Below are positions 1-8,353 of a stretch of 10,942 nt of DNA, piece by piece. The position numbers and the translations under genes were made by a program. Source of the DNA: Enterobacteriaceae bacterium UBA2655 (GTDB lineage Bacteria; Pseudomonadota; Gammaproteobacteria; Enterobacterales; Enterobacteriaceae); assembly GCA_002359495.1 (NCBI GenBank), contig DENB01000030.1, positions 8,973 through 19,914 on the forward strand. The letters are read 5' to 3'. Under the pieces are notes generated by a model that had not been told where the DNA came from, made no database searches, and was given only the letters and a program-made list of their open reading frames with translations. Positions within the stretch are counted from its first letter, which is position 1. Every line of letters begins with the position of its first letter.

Positions 1-47
1 AGCCCTTTCAGGACTTTGATACTGGAGGAGTCATAAGAATTCGACAT
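1..47 (-). CDS. gyrB: DNA gyrase subunit B, N-terminal fragment (runs off left edge)
   Basis: The minus strand reads ATG at 47-45 and then MSNSYDSSSIKVLKG before the window ends. This is the conserved start of enterobacterial GyrB, the ATPase subunit of DNA gyrase, which acts with GyrA to introduce negative supercoils. Only 15 complete codons are present, so no domain can be inspected. It begins 17 bases after the recF stop, the expected place for gyrB at the end of the dnaA-dnaN-recF-gyrB cluster. A purine-rich stretch (GAGCGAGAAACG) precedes the ATG and may act as ribosome binding site. Identification rests on the N-terminal sequence plus synteny. Confidence 0.93.
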   Translation of the reverse strand, partial: MSNSYDSSSIKVLKG

Positions 48-64
48 CAACGTTTCTCGCTCAT

Positions 65-1150
65 TTAATCTTCAGGTTGAACCGCTATTTTACCCTGTTC
101 CACGCGGAACATCTTGCCCTTTTCGTCACTCATGTCGATAACATGTTCAGTACCGATGGCGCTAACGAAAACCTGCGCCTGCGTGGCTTTCAGACGCTCG
201 GCCAGCAGGCGTCGGCGACGCTCGTCCAGCTCGGACGCGAAGTCGTCGATCAGGTAAAGGCAGCGGCGTCCGTTATGGCGCGTCAGGTATTCCCCCTGCG
301 CCAGACGTAACGCGCACATCAACAGCTTGAGCTGTCCGCGCGAGAGTAAATCTTCCACCGGCGTGCCGTCGGCGCGGATACGAAAATCCGCTTTGTGCGG
401 CCCGCTGGCGGTGTAGGTGAGCGCGTGATCGCGCTCGAAATTACGTTCCAGCAAAGTGGCGTAATCGCTCTCTTTATCCCAGCCGCGCTGGAACGAAAAG
501 GCGAGTTGAAATTCAGGTAAAAATTGGGCGCAGGTGGCGGTAATGTCCGCCGCGATGGCCTCGCTGTATTCGGCGCGCCACTGGCTGATCTGCTCCGCCA
601 GCGGCACCAGCTCCTGATCCCATGCGCGGATTTGGCTGTAACGCGTCACCTGCCGCAGCGCGGCGTTGCGCTGTTTCAGCAGCCGACGCAGGTTGCTCCA
701 GGCATTGAAGAAGCCCGGCGAATTATGGAAGCAGCCCCAGTCTATGTAGGCCCTACGGTATTTGGGGCCGCCGTTGAGCAAAGTAAACCCCTCGGGGGTA
801 ATTAATTGCATCGGCAGCAGCTGCGCCAGCTCGGCGATTTTATGGCCGTCGCTGCCGTCGATGCGGACTTTGCTGTCGCCGGCCCGGTTTTTAGTCAGAC
901 CCAGCGCCATTTCGCGTTCGTGATTATCGACGCGCCCGTGCAGCACAAACGCCTGCTGATCGTGGCGGATCACGCGCCCCGCCTGCAGGCTGCGAAAGGC
1001 GCGCCCGTGGCCGAGGGTATAGATGGCTTCCAGCACGCTGGTTTTGCCGCTGCCGTTGGCACCGATCAGAAAATTGAAGCCCGGCGCCAGCGCAAGATCG
1101 GCCTGCTCGATGTTGCGGAAATCTTTAATCAGAAGGCGGGTTAAAGCCAT
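65..1150 (-). CDS. recF: DNA replication and repair protein RecF
   Basis: RecF is an SMC-like ATPase that, with RecO and RecR, helps load RecA at single-strand gaps and stalled forks. The 361-residue product is slightly longer than E. coli RecF (357); the extra residues are at the C-terminus, which ends IAVQPED. Visible motifs are the Walker A loop GANGSGKT at residues 30-37, an ABC-type signature (LSRGQLKLL) around residue 270, and a Walker B stretch [12 protein letters not shown] around residue 300. The ATG at 1150 gives the family N-terminus [15 protein letters not shown]. The upstream ribosome site is weak. Unlike E. coli, where dnaN and recF abut, 199 bases separate this start from the dnaN stop, so translational coupling to dnaN is unlikely. 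Confidence 0.97.
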   Translation of the reverse strand: MALTRLLIKDFRNIEQADLALAPGFNFLIGANGSGKTSVLEAIYTLGHGRAFRSLQAGRVIRHDQQAFVLHGRVDNHEREMALGLTKNRAGDSKVRIDGSDGHKIAELAQLLPMQLITPEGFTLLNGGPKYRRAYIDWGCFHNSPGFFNAWSNLRRLLKQRNAALRQVTRYSQIRAWDQELVPLAEQISQWRAEYSEAIAADITATCAQFLPEFQLAFSFQRGWDKESDYATLLERNFERDHALTYTASGPHKADFRIRADGTPVEDLLSRGQLKLLMCALRLAQGEYLTRHNGRRCLYLIDDFASELDERRRRLLAERLKATQAQVFVSAIGTEHVIDMSDEKGKMFRVEQGKIAVQPED

Positions 1151-1220
1151 GAATCAATCCAATGCTGGAAGTGTGGCAAGTGGTGGCGCATGGCACTTTG
1201 GGTTTTGACTTTTTTACCCA

Positions 1221-1347
1221 ACCAGGCCGTCGGCATCGCAGCCAGTCCGGTTACGGCCAGCGCGCAGGACACGGGAGCATACTGAAGTATGTGACCGTGG
1301 ACGAGCACTGCCCGGGACCGGAATGGCAAGTAAGCCAGGCCGATATA
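1221..1347. repeat. ERIC-like (IRU) long imperfect palindrome between dnaN and recF
   Basis: About 127 bases with dyad symmetry centred near 1284. The core at 1270-1299 is an interrupted hairpin: CACGG/CCGTG outer stem, GAG/TGA internal loop, CATAC/GTATG inner stem and a TGAA loop. This is the same plan as the ERIC core, where GGAGCTTAC and GTAAGTGAC flank a short loop. Outward, GCCAGTCCGGT (1241-1251) pairs with ACCGGAATGGC (1317-1327) with one mismatch. Further out, GGCCGT near 1225 matches GGCC near 1340 with small indels. The length agrees with ERIC elements (about 127 bp). The right end lies directly beside the dnaN stop. Exact ends are uncertain, and membership in the ERIC family is inferred from structure, not from a search. 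Confidence 0.62.
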
Positions 1348-1349
1348 TT

Positions 1350-2450
1350 CTACAAGCGCATAGGCATCACGACATAAGCCGCCGCCGGACTCGCCACATC
1401 CTCAATCTGTACGCTGGAAACCGAATCGGTCAGCAGCAGACGCACATTTTCGCACTTCAGCGCATTCAGCACATCCAGAACATAGCTGACGTTGAAGCCG
1501 ATCTCGAGATCGCTGCCGTTGTAGGAGACGTCCAGCATCTCTTCCGCTTCTTCCTGTTCCGGGTTGTTCGCCGTGATCTTCAGCTGATTTTCGGTGATAT
1601 AGAGGCGAACGCCGCGGAATTTTTCATTCGACAGAATCGCCGCGCGCGCGAAAGCCTGCTTCAGCAGATCGCAGCCCGACTCCAGCGCTTTGTCCGGGTT
1701 TTTCGGCAATACGCGACGATAATCGGGGAAACGGCCGTCAACCAGCTTGGACGTAAAGATAAAGTCGCCGACGTGCGCGCGGATATTGCTGCTGCCGATC
1801 TGCACCTGCAACGGCGTATCGCCGCCGTCCAGCAGACGCATCAGCTCAACTACTCCTTTACGTGGCACGATCACCGAATGGTTCGGCAGAGCCTGGCCGA
1901 TGGGCATCGAACAGACCGCGAGGCGGTGTCCGTCGGTCGCCACGGTGCGCAGCTCTTCGCCTTCGGTTTCGAACAGCATGCCGTTGAGGTAATAGCGGAC
2001 ATCCTGATGCGCCATCGAAAACTGCGTCGCTTCGATCAAACGCTTCAGCGTCGCCTGCGGCAGCGTAAACTCCACCTCGCTCTGCCAGTCGTCGAGATTG
2101 GGGAAGTCGCTGGCCGGTAGGGTCGAGAGCGAAAAGCGGCTGCGCCCGGAGCGCACCAGTATTCTCTCGCCTTCCAGCACGATAGTGATTTCCGCGCCTT
2201 CCGGCAGGCCGCGGCAGATATCCAGAAATTTACGCGCCGGCACGGTGGTCGCGCCGGGTTCGTGCGGCTGCGTCAGCGCAACGCGCGCCACCATTTCCAT
2301 TTCCAGATCGGTGCCGGTCAGCAACAGCGTGCCGTCATTTACCTGCATTAACAGGTTGCCGAGGATCGGCAGCGTCGGACGACCGCCTAACGGACCGCTG
2401 ACCTGTTGTAAGGGTTTAAGCAACTGCTCACGTTCAACAATAAATTTCAT
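1350..2450 (-). CDS. dnaN: DNA polymerase III beta subunit (sliding clamp)
   Basis: The beta clamp encircles DNA as a dimer and tethers DNA polymerase III and other partners. From the ATG at 2450 the product is 366 residues, exactly the E. coli length, starting MKFIVEREQLLKPLQQVSG and ending VVMPMRL, the conserved C-terminus that forms part of the partner-binding pocket. The reading frame stays open 40 codons further upstream, but that part runs into the dnaA 3' end and is not clamp sequence, so the ATG at 2450 is chosen. Only four bases separate the dnaA stop (2455-2457) from this start, with no obvious Shine-Dalgarno, which suggests translational coupling to dnaA. Confidence 0.98.
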   Translation of the reverse strand: MKFIVEREQLLKPLQQVSGPLGGRPTLPILGNLLMQVNDGTLLLTGTDLEMEMVARVALTQPHEPGATTVPARKFLDICRGLPEGAEITIVLEGERILVRSGRSRFSLSTLPASDFPNLDDWQSEVEFTLPQATLKRLIEATQFSMAHQDVRYYLNGMLFETEGEELRTVATDGHRLAVCSMPIGQALPNHSVIVPRKGVVELMRLLDGGDTPLQVQIGSSNIRAHVGDFIFTSKLVDGRFPDYRRVLPKNPDKALESGCDLLKQAFARAAILSNEKFRGVRLYITENQLKITANNPEQEEAEEMLDVSYNGSDLEIGFNVSYVLDVLNALKCENVRLLLTDSVSSVQIEDVASPAAAYVVMPMRL

Positions 2451-2454
2451 AGCG

Positions 2455-3855
2455 TCAGGAAGATAATGTTCTGATGAGATTGGAGAAATCTTCTTTAATA
2501 TCGTGGCTCTCTTCGCGCAACTGCTCGATTTTACGGCAGGCGTGAAGCACCGTGGTGTGGTCGCGGCCACCGAATGCGTCGCCGATTTCCGGCAGGCTGT
2601 GGTTGGTTAGCTCTTTCGCCATCGCCATTGCCATCTGGCGCGGGCGCGCGACGGAACGCGAACGGCGTTTGGAAAGCAGATCGGCCACTTTGATTTTGTA
2701 ATACTCGGCCACCGTTTTTTGAATGTTATCAATGGTGACCAGCTTTTCCTGCAGCGCCAGCAGATCGCGCAGCGCTTCGCGGACGAAATCGATAGTAATG
2801 GCGCGGCCGGTAAAGTTGGCGTTGGCGATGACGCGGTTCAGCGCCCCTTCCAGCTCGCGTACGTTAGAGCGCAGACGTTTAGCAATAAAGAAAGCGACTT
2901 CGCCCGGCAGACGGATATCGTTCTCGTCCGCCTTTTTCATCAGGATCGCCACGCGCGTCTCCAGCTCCGGCGGTTCGATCGCCACCGTCAGGCCCCAGCC
3001 GAAGCGGGATTTCAGGCGATCTTCCACGCCGTTGATCTCTTTCGGATAACGGTCGGACGTCAAAATAATCTGCTGATTGCCTTCCAGCAGCGCGTTAAAG
3101 GTATGGAAAAACTCCTCCTGCGAGCGCTCTTTATTGGCAAAGAACTGGATGTCATCGATCAGTAGCGCATCGACCGAACGGTAGTAACGCTTAAATTCTT
3201 CAATGGCGTTGTTCTGCAACGCCTTCACCATATCCTGCACGAAACGCTCGGAGTGCATGTAGACCACTTTCGCATTCGGCTTACGCGCGATAATGCCGTT
3301 GCCGACAGCGTGCAGCAGGTGCGTTTTTCCCAAGCCGGTGCCGCCATAGAGAAACAGCGGGTTATAGGCGCCGCCGGGATTGTCCGCCACCTGACGCGCC
3401 GCCGCGCGCGCCAGCTGGTTCGATTTACCCTCGACGAAGTTATCGAAGTTATGACGACTGTTGACGTTGGAGCGGTAGGTGACGTCCGCCGGTGCCGGCA
3501 CGTTATCCCAGCTCGGGCGCAGGTTCTGCACCGGCGCCGGGCGGTTCTCCTGGCGCGTCGGCACGTTGACACTGGCCATCACCGGCTGGCTGACCGCCGC
3601 CTGCGTTACCGGACGCGTGCCTACCTCAAAACGCAGCAACGGCACGTCCGCGCCACAAAATTCGTTCAGCAGCCCGTTGATACTGTTGAGATATTTATCC
3701 CGAACCCAGTCGAGTACAAACCGATTTGGTGCATATAAGGCGAGCGTATTGTCGTTTAACTCAGCCTGAAGCGGACGGATCCACATGCTGAATTCGGTGG
3801 CAGGTAACTCATCCTGCAAACGGGCAAGACACTGTTGCCAAAGCGTAAGTGACAC
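2455..3855 (-). CDS. dnaA: Chromosomal replication initiator protein DnaA
   Basis: DnaA binds DnaA boxes at oriC, oligomerises with ATP, melts the origin and loads DnaB; it also represses its own gene. Starting at the GTG at 3855 the product is 466 residues (E. coli 467), beginning (M)[18 protein letters not shown]. Domain I is followed by a variable linker (about residues 80-130), then the AAA+ domain with Walker A GGTGLGKT near 171-178 and Walker B LLIDD near 231-235. The C-terminal DNA-binding domain carries the signature [15 protein letters not shown]. An in-frame GTG four codons upstream (3867) is rejected because GTGGAGTCC there provides the GGAG ribosome site for the downstream GTG, as in E. 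coli. Most divergence from E. coli lies in the linker. Confidence 0.97.
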   Translation of the reverse strand: MSLTLWQQCLARLQDELPATEFSMWIRPLQAELNDNTLALYAPNRFVLDWVRDKYLNSINGLLNEFCGADVPLLRFEVGTRPVTQAAVSQPVMASVNVPTRQENRPAPVQNLRPSWDNVPAPADVTYRSNVNSRHNFDNFVEGKSNQLARAAARQVADNPGGAYNPLFLYGGTGLGKTHLLHAVGNGIIARKPNAKVVYMHSERFVQDMVKALQNNAIEEFKRYYRSVDALLIDDIQFFANKERSQEEFFHTFNALLEGNQQIILTSDRYPKEINGVEDRLKSRFGWGLTVAIEPPELETRVAILMKKADENDIRLPGEVAFFIAKRLRSNVRELEGALNRVIANANFTGRAITIDFVREALRDLLALQEKLVTIDNIQKTVAEYYKIKVADLLSKRRSRSVARPRQMAMAMAKELTNHSLPEIGDAFGGRDHTTVLHACRKIEQLREESHDIKEDFSNLIRTLSS

Positions 3856-4037
3856 GGCGGACTCCACTCGTACAAAATCGATAAGATAGTAGGCGCTAAT
3901 AAAGAAACGTTCATATTTGACACAGACGAAAGAAAGCGCCTGCGACCGCTATCAGCGGTTGTTCCACACGGCGATCGCATCAGGATCCTCAGCGGAAGGG
4001 GCGGATCATAACGCAAAGCGAGACAGAGATCTTCCCT

Positions 4038-4046
4038 TTCTACACA
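4038..4046 (+). promoter_or_regulatory. Near-match DnaA box (TTCTACACA)
   Basis: One mismatch to TTATNCACA (C for A at position 3). It has the same orientation as the perfect box and is separated from it by 13 bases. The pairing suggests cooperative DnaA binding for autorepression. A weaker, two-mismatch site TGTTCCACA is at 3960-3968. Confidence 0.5.
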
Positions 4047-4059
4047 GTTTTGATGCAAT

Positions 4060-4068
4060 TTATCCACA
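4060..4068 (+). promoter_or_regulatory. Perfect DnaA box (TTATCCACA)
   Basis: TTATCCACA is the highest-affinity DnaA box sequence. It lies about 200 bases upstream of the dnaA start, as expected for the autoregulatory box of the enterobacterial dnaA promoter region. It is read on the plus strand, so TGTGGATAA appears on the dnaA coding strand. Confidence 0.88.
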
Positions 4069-4210
4069 GGATAGCAGCGGGCAGTTCAGTTTACGCCAGC
4101 CGGACAAAAAGGCATCAGGGATCGTAACCTAACATGCAATTTTTCTGGTCACCTCTCGTTTTCTCCGCAACCCACTTGCAAAGCGATCGAAAGAAGATCC
4201 CGCGCGATCC

Positions 4211-4238
4211 TTGCGCTTTAGGCTGGAGGCCGTATAAT
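4211..4238 (+). promoter_or_regulatory. Sigma70 promoter for the rpmH operon (upstream)
   Basis: TTGCGC (4211-4216) and a perfect TATAAT (4233-4238) are separated by 16 bases. The perfect -10 sequence and position facing rpmH support a strong promoter for the rpmH-rnpA-yidD-yidC transcript, with initiation expected near 4245 and a leader of about 210 bases. Confidence 0.78.
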
Positions 4239-4327
4239 TCTCCCCCCGGCGTTGTACGCTCTTTACCCGACTGCCGGCTTCAGCGGGCTGTATCGGGGCT
4301 TCCAGGTACCGCGACCAGCGAAGTAAA

Positions 4328-4356
4328 TTGACTCCGGACTGTACAATTATTACAAT
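4328..4356 (+). promoter_or_regulatory. Sigma70 promoter for the rpmH operon (downstream)
   Basis: TTGACT (4328-4333) and TACAAT (4351-4356) have an ideal 17-base spacer, each with one mismatch to consensus. This is about 100 bases before rpmH and gives a shorter leader than the upstream promoter. Confidence 0.78.
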
Positions 4357-4442
4357 CCCGCCTCTTTATTAAAGACACACTGAGGCGTCGGTCGTTTTAC
4401 TGGCCCAAAAACGCGTCACCAAGTGAAAATTTTCAAGTTTAG

Positions 4443-4595
<153 letters not shown>

Positions 4596-4610
4596 TAAAA
4601 GCTAACCCTC

Positions 4611-4970
4611 GTGGTTAAGCTCGCATTTCCCAGGGAGTTACGTTTGTTAACTCCCACTCATTTCACTTTCGTCTTCCAGCAGCCACAAAGGGCTGGCACG
4701 CCGCAAATTACTATTCTCGGCCGCCTGAACTCGCTGGGGCATCCCCGCATCGGTCTTACCGTCGCCAAAAAGCATGTGAAACGCGCCCACGAACGCAACC
4801 GGATCAAGCGATTGACCCGCGAAAGCTTTCGTCTGCGTCAACATGAACTGCCAGCAATGGATTTTGTGGTCGTGGCGAAAAAAGGCGTTGCGGATCTTGA
4901 TAACCGTGCGCTGGCGGAAGCGTTGGAGAAATTATGGCGTCGTCACTGTCGCCTGGCACGCGGCTCCTGA
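4611..4970 (+). CDS. rnpA: Ribonuclease P protein component
   Basis: RnpA (C5 protein) binds RNase P RNA and supports removal of 5' leaders from pre-tRNAs. The 119-residue product has the expected length and starts [15 protein letters not shown] from a GTG, as in E. coli. The RNR signature [11 protein letters not shown] is at residues 61-71, and the C-terminus is basic ([10 protein letters not shown]). The GTG lies within a small potential hairpin (TAACC at 4603-4607 with GGTTA at 4613-4617), which may lower initiation relative to rpmH; this is inference. The last 37 bases overlap the start of yidD in another frame. Confidence 0.97.
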   Translation: MVKLAFPRELRLLTPTHFTFVFQQPQRAGTPQITILGRLNSLGHPRIGLTVAKKHVKRAHERNRIKRLTRESFRLRQHELPAMDFVVVAKKGVADLDNRALAEALEKLWRRHCRLARGS

Positions 4971-5191
4971 TCGTTCTGATTCGCGTCTATCAACGCGCTA
5001 TCAGCCCGCTGCTGGGACCGCACTGTCGCTTTCGGCCCACCTGCTCGCAATACGGCATTGAGTCTTTGCGCAGGTTCGGCATGGTAAAAGGCAGTTGGTT
5101 GACGATTAAACGCGTATTAAAATGCCATCCGCTGAACCCGGGTGGCGACGATCCGGTGCCGCCAAAAACCGACAATAACAGAGAACTTTAA
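4934..5191 (+). CDS. yidD: Membrane protein insertion efficiency factor YidD
   Basis: An 85-residue protein of the YidD (DUF37) family, associated with the inner membrane and thought to assist insertion of YidC-dependent proteins. Family hallmarks are an amphipathic N-terminal segment ([19 protein letters not shown]), the cysteine motif [16 protein letters not shown] and [14 protein letters not shown] towards the C-terminus. It starts inside rnpA, overlapping by 37 bases, an arrangement shared with E. coli that points to coupled translation. It ends two bases before the yidC ATG. The C-terminal tail after VPPK is variable in the family. Confidence 0.96.
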   Translation: MASSLSPGTRLLIVLIRVYQRAISPLLGPHCRFRPTCSQYGIESLRRFGMVKGSWLTIKRVLKCHPLNPGGDDPVPPKTDNNREL

Positions 5192-5193
5192 CG

Positions 5194-6840
5194 ATGGATT
5201 CGCAACGCAATCTTTTCCTCATCGCTTTTCTGTTCGTGTCTTTTATGATCTGGCAAGCCTGGCAAACGGACCACGCTCCGCAGCCTCAGCAGACCCAGAC
5301 CACGCAAAACACGAGCAGCGCAGCGGGTGATGCCGCCAGTCAGGGCGTTCCAGCCAGCGGCCAGGGCAGAACGATCACCGTTAAGACCGACGTCCTGTCT
5401 ATTAACATCAACACCCGCGGTGGCGATGTTGAGCAGGCTCAGCTGCTGACCTACCCGGACAAACTGGGTTCCGCTCAGCCGTTTCAGCTGCTGGAAACCA
5501 CCCCGGCGTTTCTGTATCAGGCGCAAAGCGGCCTGACCGGCCGTAACGGCCCGGATAACCCGAACAATGGCGCGCGTCCGCTCTATACCGCCGCCCAAGA
5601 TAGCTTCGAGATGGCGGACGGCCAGACCGAACTGCGCGTGCCGCTGACCTGGACCGCTGAGAACGGCGTGGTTTACACCAAAACCTTCGTGTTTAAGCGC
5701 GGCGAATATGCCGTTAACGTCGATTATCACATCAACAACGCCACCCAGCAGCCGCTGGAAGTGTCGATGTTCGGCCAGCTGAAGCAGACTATCGATCTGC
5801 CGAAGCATCGCGATACCGGCAGCAATAACTTTGCTTTGCATACTTTCCGCGGCGCGGCGTACTCCACTAGCGACGAAAAGTATGAGAAATATAAGTTCGA
5901 CAACATCGCAGACAACGAGAACCTGAACACCACCACCAATAACGGCTGGGTGGCGATGCTGCAGCAGTATTTTGCTACCGCATGGGTTCCGCGCACGCAG
6001 GGCGCCAATACGCTTTATACCAGCAACCTGGGCAACGGCGTGGCGGCTGTGGGTTATAAATCCGCGCCGGTGACTATCGCCGCGGGCGCGCAGCAGGATC
6101 TTGGCGCTACCCTGTGGGTCGGCCCGGAAATTCAGGACAAGATGGCTGCCGTGGCGCCGCACCTTGATCTGACCGTGGATTACGGCTGGCTGTGGTTTAT
6201 TTCTCAGCCGCTGTTTAAGCTGCTGAAGTTCCTGCACAGCTTTATCGGCAACTGGGGCTTCTCGATCATCGTCATCACCTTCATCGTGCGCGGCATCATG
6301 TACCCGCTGACCAAAGCGCAGTACACCTCGATGGCGAAAATGCGTATGCTGCAGCCGAAGATTCAGGCGATGCGCGAGCGTCTGGGCGACGACAAGCAGA
6401 AGATGAGCCAGGAGATGATGGCGCTCTACAAAACGGAGAAGGTTAACCCGCTGGGTGGCTGTCTGCCGTTAGTGATTCAGATGCCGATCTTCCTTGCGCT
6501 CTACTATATGCTGAGCGGCTCGGTGGAACTGCGTCATGCGCCGTTCGCGCTGTGGATCCATGACCTCTCTGCGCAGGACCCGTACTACATCCTGCCGATC
6601 CTGATGGGCATCACCATGTTCTTCATTCAGAAGATGTCGCCGACCACGGTGACGGATCCGATGCAGCAGAAGATCATGACCTTTATGCCGGTTATTTTCA
6701 CCGTGTTCTTCCTGTGGTTCCCGGCAGGTCTGGTACTGTACTACATCGTGAGCAACCTGGTGACTATTCTCCAGCAGCAGCTGATCTACCGCGGGCTGGA
6801 AAAACGCGGCCTGCACAGCCGCGACAAGAAGAAAGCGTAA
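5194..6840 (+). CDS. yidC: Membrane protein insertase YidC
   Basis: YidC inserts and folds inner-membrane proteins, alone or with SecYEG. The 548-residue length equals E. coli YidC. An N-terminal membrane segment (about residues 6-22, [17 protein letters not shown]) precedes a large periplasmic P1 domain, with a Gln/Thr/Ser-rich linker near residues 28-60. The conserved insertase core begins near residue 345. Arg366, in [10 protein letters not shown], is the hydrophilic-groove arginine essential in E. coli. Later membrane segments include [21 protein letters not shown] and [20 protein letters not shown]. The C-terminus is basic (SRDKKKA), as expected for ribosome contact. It is the last gene of the rpmH operon, followed by a strong terminator. 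Confidence 0.98.
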   Translation: MDSQRNLFLIAFLFVSFMIWQAWQTDHAPQPQQTQTTQNTSSAAGDAASQGVPASGQGRTITVKTDVLSININTRGGDVEQAQLLTYPDKLGSAQPFQLLETTPAFLYQAQSGLTGRNGPDNPNNGARPLYTAAQDSFEMADGQTELRVPLTWTAENGVVYTKTFVFKRGEYAVNVDYHINNATQQPLEVSMFGQLKQTIDLPKHRDTGSNNFALHTFRGAAYSTSDEKYEKYKFDNIADNENLNTTTNNGWVAMLQQYFATAWVPRTQGANTLYTSNLGNGVAAVGYKSAPVTIAAGAQQDLGATLWVGPEIQDKMAAVAPHLDLTVDYGWLWFISQPLFKLLKFLHSFIGNWGFSIIVITFIVRGIMYPLTKAQYTSMAKMRMLQPKIQAMRERLGDDKQKMSQEMMALYKTEKVNPLGGCLPLVIQMPIFLALYYMLSGSVELRHAPFALWIHDLSAQDPYYILPILMGITMFFIQKMSPTTVTDPMQQKIMTFMPVIFTVFFLWFPAGLVLYYIVSNLVTILQQQLIYRGLEKRGLHSRDKKKA

Positions 6841-6880
6841 TTTACCCGATACGCGAATCTTGCAGATAGCCACCTGACGG

Positions 6881-6908
6881 TTGCAATTTGGAAGATGAAA
6901 GGTATAAA
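6881..6908 (+). promoter_or_regulatory. Candidate mnmE promoter
   Basis: TTGCAA (6881-6886) and TATAAA (6903-6908) are separated by 16 bases. The -10 overlaps the left arm of the terminator, so the transcript would start inside the hairpin sequence and might escape termination because only part of the stem is transcribed. This would give mnmE its own promoter after the yidC terminator. Confidence 0.42.
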
Positions 6909-6937
6909 GGCGGTCAAAGCGACCGCCTTCTTTTTTT
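6907..6937 (+). terminator. Rho-independent terminator after yidC
   Basis: A perfect 9-bp stem (AAGGCGGTC/GACCGCCTT) with a 5-base loop (AAAGC) is followed by CTTTTTTT. It ends the rpmH-rnpA-yidD-yidC transcript, 66 bases after the yidC stop and 18 bases before mnmE. Confidence 0.93.
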
Positions 6938-6955
6938 ATGTAGCGAGAGAAATTT

Positions 6956-8320
6956 ATGAGCCACAGCGATACTATCGTCGCCCAGGCGACGCCCCCCGGA
7001 CGCGGCGGCGTCGGCATTCTGCGTATTTCCGGCGCCAGAGCGGCCGAGGTGGCGCAGCAGGTGTTAGGCAAACTGCCCAAACCCCGCTACGCCGATTACC
7101 TGCCGTTTAAAGACGGCGACGGCAGCGTGCTGGATCAGGGCATCGCGCTGTGGTTCCCTGGTCCAAAATCCTTTACCGGCGAGGATGTGCTGGAGTTGCA
7201 AGGCCATGGCGGACCGGTAATTCTCGATCTGCTTCTGAAGCGCATCGTGGCGCTGCCGGGCGTGCGCATCGCGCTGCCGGGCGAGTTCTCTGAACGCGCC
7301 TTCCTGAACGATAAGCTCGATCTGGCGCAGGCGGAAGCCATTGCCGACCTGATTGACGCCAGCTCGGAGCAGGCGGCGCGCTCCGCCGTAAACTCTCTGC
7401 AAGGGGTATTCTCCAGCCGGGTTAACCATCTGGTGGAAGCGCTTACTCACCTTCGTATCTATGTGGAAGCGGCCATTGATTTCCCGGACGAGGAGATCGA
7501 TTTCCTTTCCGATGGCAAAATCGAAGCTCAGCTCAATGCGGTTATCGCCGATCTTGACGGCGTGCGCGCCGAAGCACGCCAGGGCAGTTTGCTGCGTGAA
7601 GGGATGAAAGTGGTGATCGCCGGTCGTCCTAACGCCGGCAAATCGAGCCTGCTAAACGCGCTGGCGGGCCGTGAGGCGGCTATCGTCACCGATATTGCCG
7701 GGACCACGCGCGACGTGCTGCGCGAGCATATTCATATCGACGGCATGCCGCTGCACATCATCGATACCGCCGGACTGCGCGAAGCCAGCGATGAAGTCGA
7801 GCGCATCGGCATCGAACGCGCCTGGCAGGAGATTGAACAGGCGGATCGCGTGCTCTTTATGGTAGACGGCACTACCACGGATGCGACCGAAGCGGCGGTG
7901 ATTTGGCCCGATTTTGTTGCGCGTCTGCCCGACTCGTTACCCATTACGGTGGTGCGTAATAAGGCGGACGTAACTGGCGAAACCTTGGGTCTGAGCGAAG
8001 TAAATGGTCACTCACTTCTTCGGCTCTCGGCGCGTACCGGCGAAGGGGTTGAGGTACTGCGCGATCATCTGAAACAGAGCATGGGTTTTGCCGGCAATAT
8101 GGAAGGCGGCTTCCTGGCGCGTCGACGCCATTTACAGGCGTTGGAGTTAGCGGCTACTCACTTACAACAGGGGAAAGCCCAGCTGCTCGGCACCTGGGCT
8201 GGGGAACTGCTGGCGGAAGAGCTGCGTCTGGCGCAGCAGGCGTTGAGCGAAATTACCGGCGAGTTTACTTCCGACGATCTGCTGGGACGAATTTTCTCCA
8301 GCTTCTGTATCGGGAAATAA
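6956..8320 (+). CDS. mnmE: tRNA uridine-5-carboxymethylaminomethyl modification GTPase MnmE
   Basis: MnmE acts with MnmG to modify the wobble uridine (U34) of certain tRNAs, using 5-formyl-tetrahydrofolate and GTP hydrolysis. The 454-residue product matches the usual length. The N-terminal folate-binding domain (about 1-120) includes [12 protein letters not shown]. The G domain has G1 GRPNAGKS at 223-230, G3 DTAG at 270-273, G4 NKAD at 335-338 and G5 SAR at 358-360. The C-terminus is FCIGK, with the catalytic cysteine of the family at residue 451. The ATG at 6956 follows GAGAGA and gives the conserved [18 protein letters not shown] start. The former symbol is trmE. It converges on the T6SS operon, 33 bases from the tssE stop. 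Confidence 0.97.
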   Translation: MSHSDTIVAQATPPGRGGVGILRISGARAAEVAQQVLGKLPKPRYADYLPFKDGDGSVLDQGIALWFPGPKSFTGEDVLELQGHGGPVILDLLLKRIVALPGVRIALPGEFSERAFLNDKLDLAQAEAIADLIDASSEQAARSAVNSLQGVFSSRVNHLVEALTHLRIYVEAAIDFPDEEIDFLSDGKIEAQLNAVIADLDGVRAEARQGSLLREGMKVVIAGRPNAGKSSLLNALAGREAAIVTDIAGTTRDVLREHIHIDGMPLHIIDTAGLREASDEVERIGIERAWQEIEQADRVLFMVDGTTTDATEAAVIWPDFVARLPDSLPITVVRNKADVTGETLGLSEVNGHSLLRLSARTGEGVEVLRDHLKQSMGFAGNMEGGFLARRRHLQALELAATHLQQGKAQLLGTWAGELLAEELRLAQQALSEITGEFTSDDLLGRIFSSFCIGK

Positions 8321-8330
8321 CAGGCGATGC

Positions 8331-8352
8331 AGCAACGGCCATGGCCGTTGCT
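8331..8352. terminator. Perfect palindrome between mnmE and tssE, probable bidirectional terminator
   Basis: A 22-base perfect palindrome (11-base arms AGCAACGGCCA and its complement, centred at 8341/8342) lies between the converging mnmE and tssE stop codons. In RNA it folds into a GC-rich stem on either strand. The plus-strand sequence after it includes TTATATCTGTTTT, only loosely U-rich, and the minus-strand side has no U tract. A terminator role is therefore likely but not certain. Confidence 0.6.
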
Positions 8353-8353
8353 G

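Noticed and set aside
1141..1377. Short open frames on both strands in the dnaN-recF gap.
   Set aside because: They run through a palindromic repeat, which keeps both strands open by symmetry; no family resemblance and no convincing ribosome site.
1323..2120. Plus-strand open frame of 265 codons opposite dnaN.
   Set aside because: It is antisense to dnaN, with no start signal and a Gln/Arg-rich shadow composition.
2451..2570. Upstream extension of dnaN by 40 codons.
   Set aside because: The extra residues lie within the dnaA 3' end in another frame and do not resemble clamp sequence; the ATG at 2450 gives exactly the 366-residue family length.
3856..3867. Alternative dnaA start at the GTG four codons upstream.
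   Set aside because: That stretch supplies the ribosome binding sequence (GTGGAG) for the GTG at 3855, and the family N-terminus begins at the downstream codon.
4134..4331. Small plus-strand open frame of 65 codons upstream of rpmH.
   Set aside because: It spans the rpmH promoter, has no ribosome site and no protein-like composition.
5188..6237. Long minus-strand open frame (349 codons) opposite yidC.
   Set aside because: It is antisense to the unmistakable yidC coding sequence and rich in the residues typical of high-G+C antisense frames.
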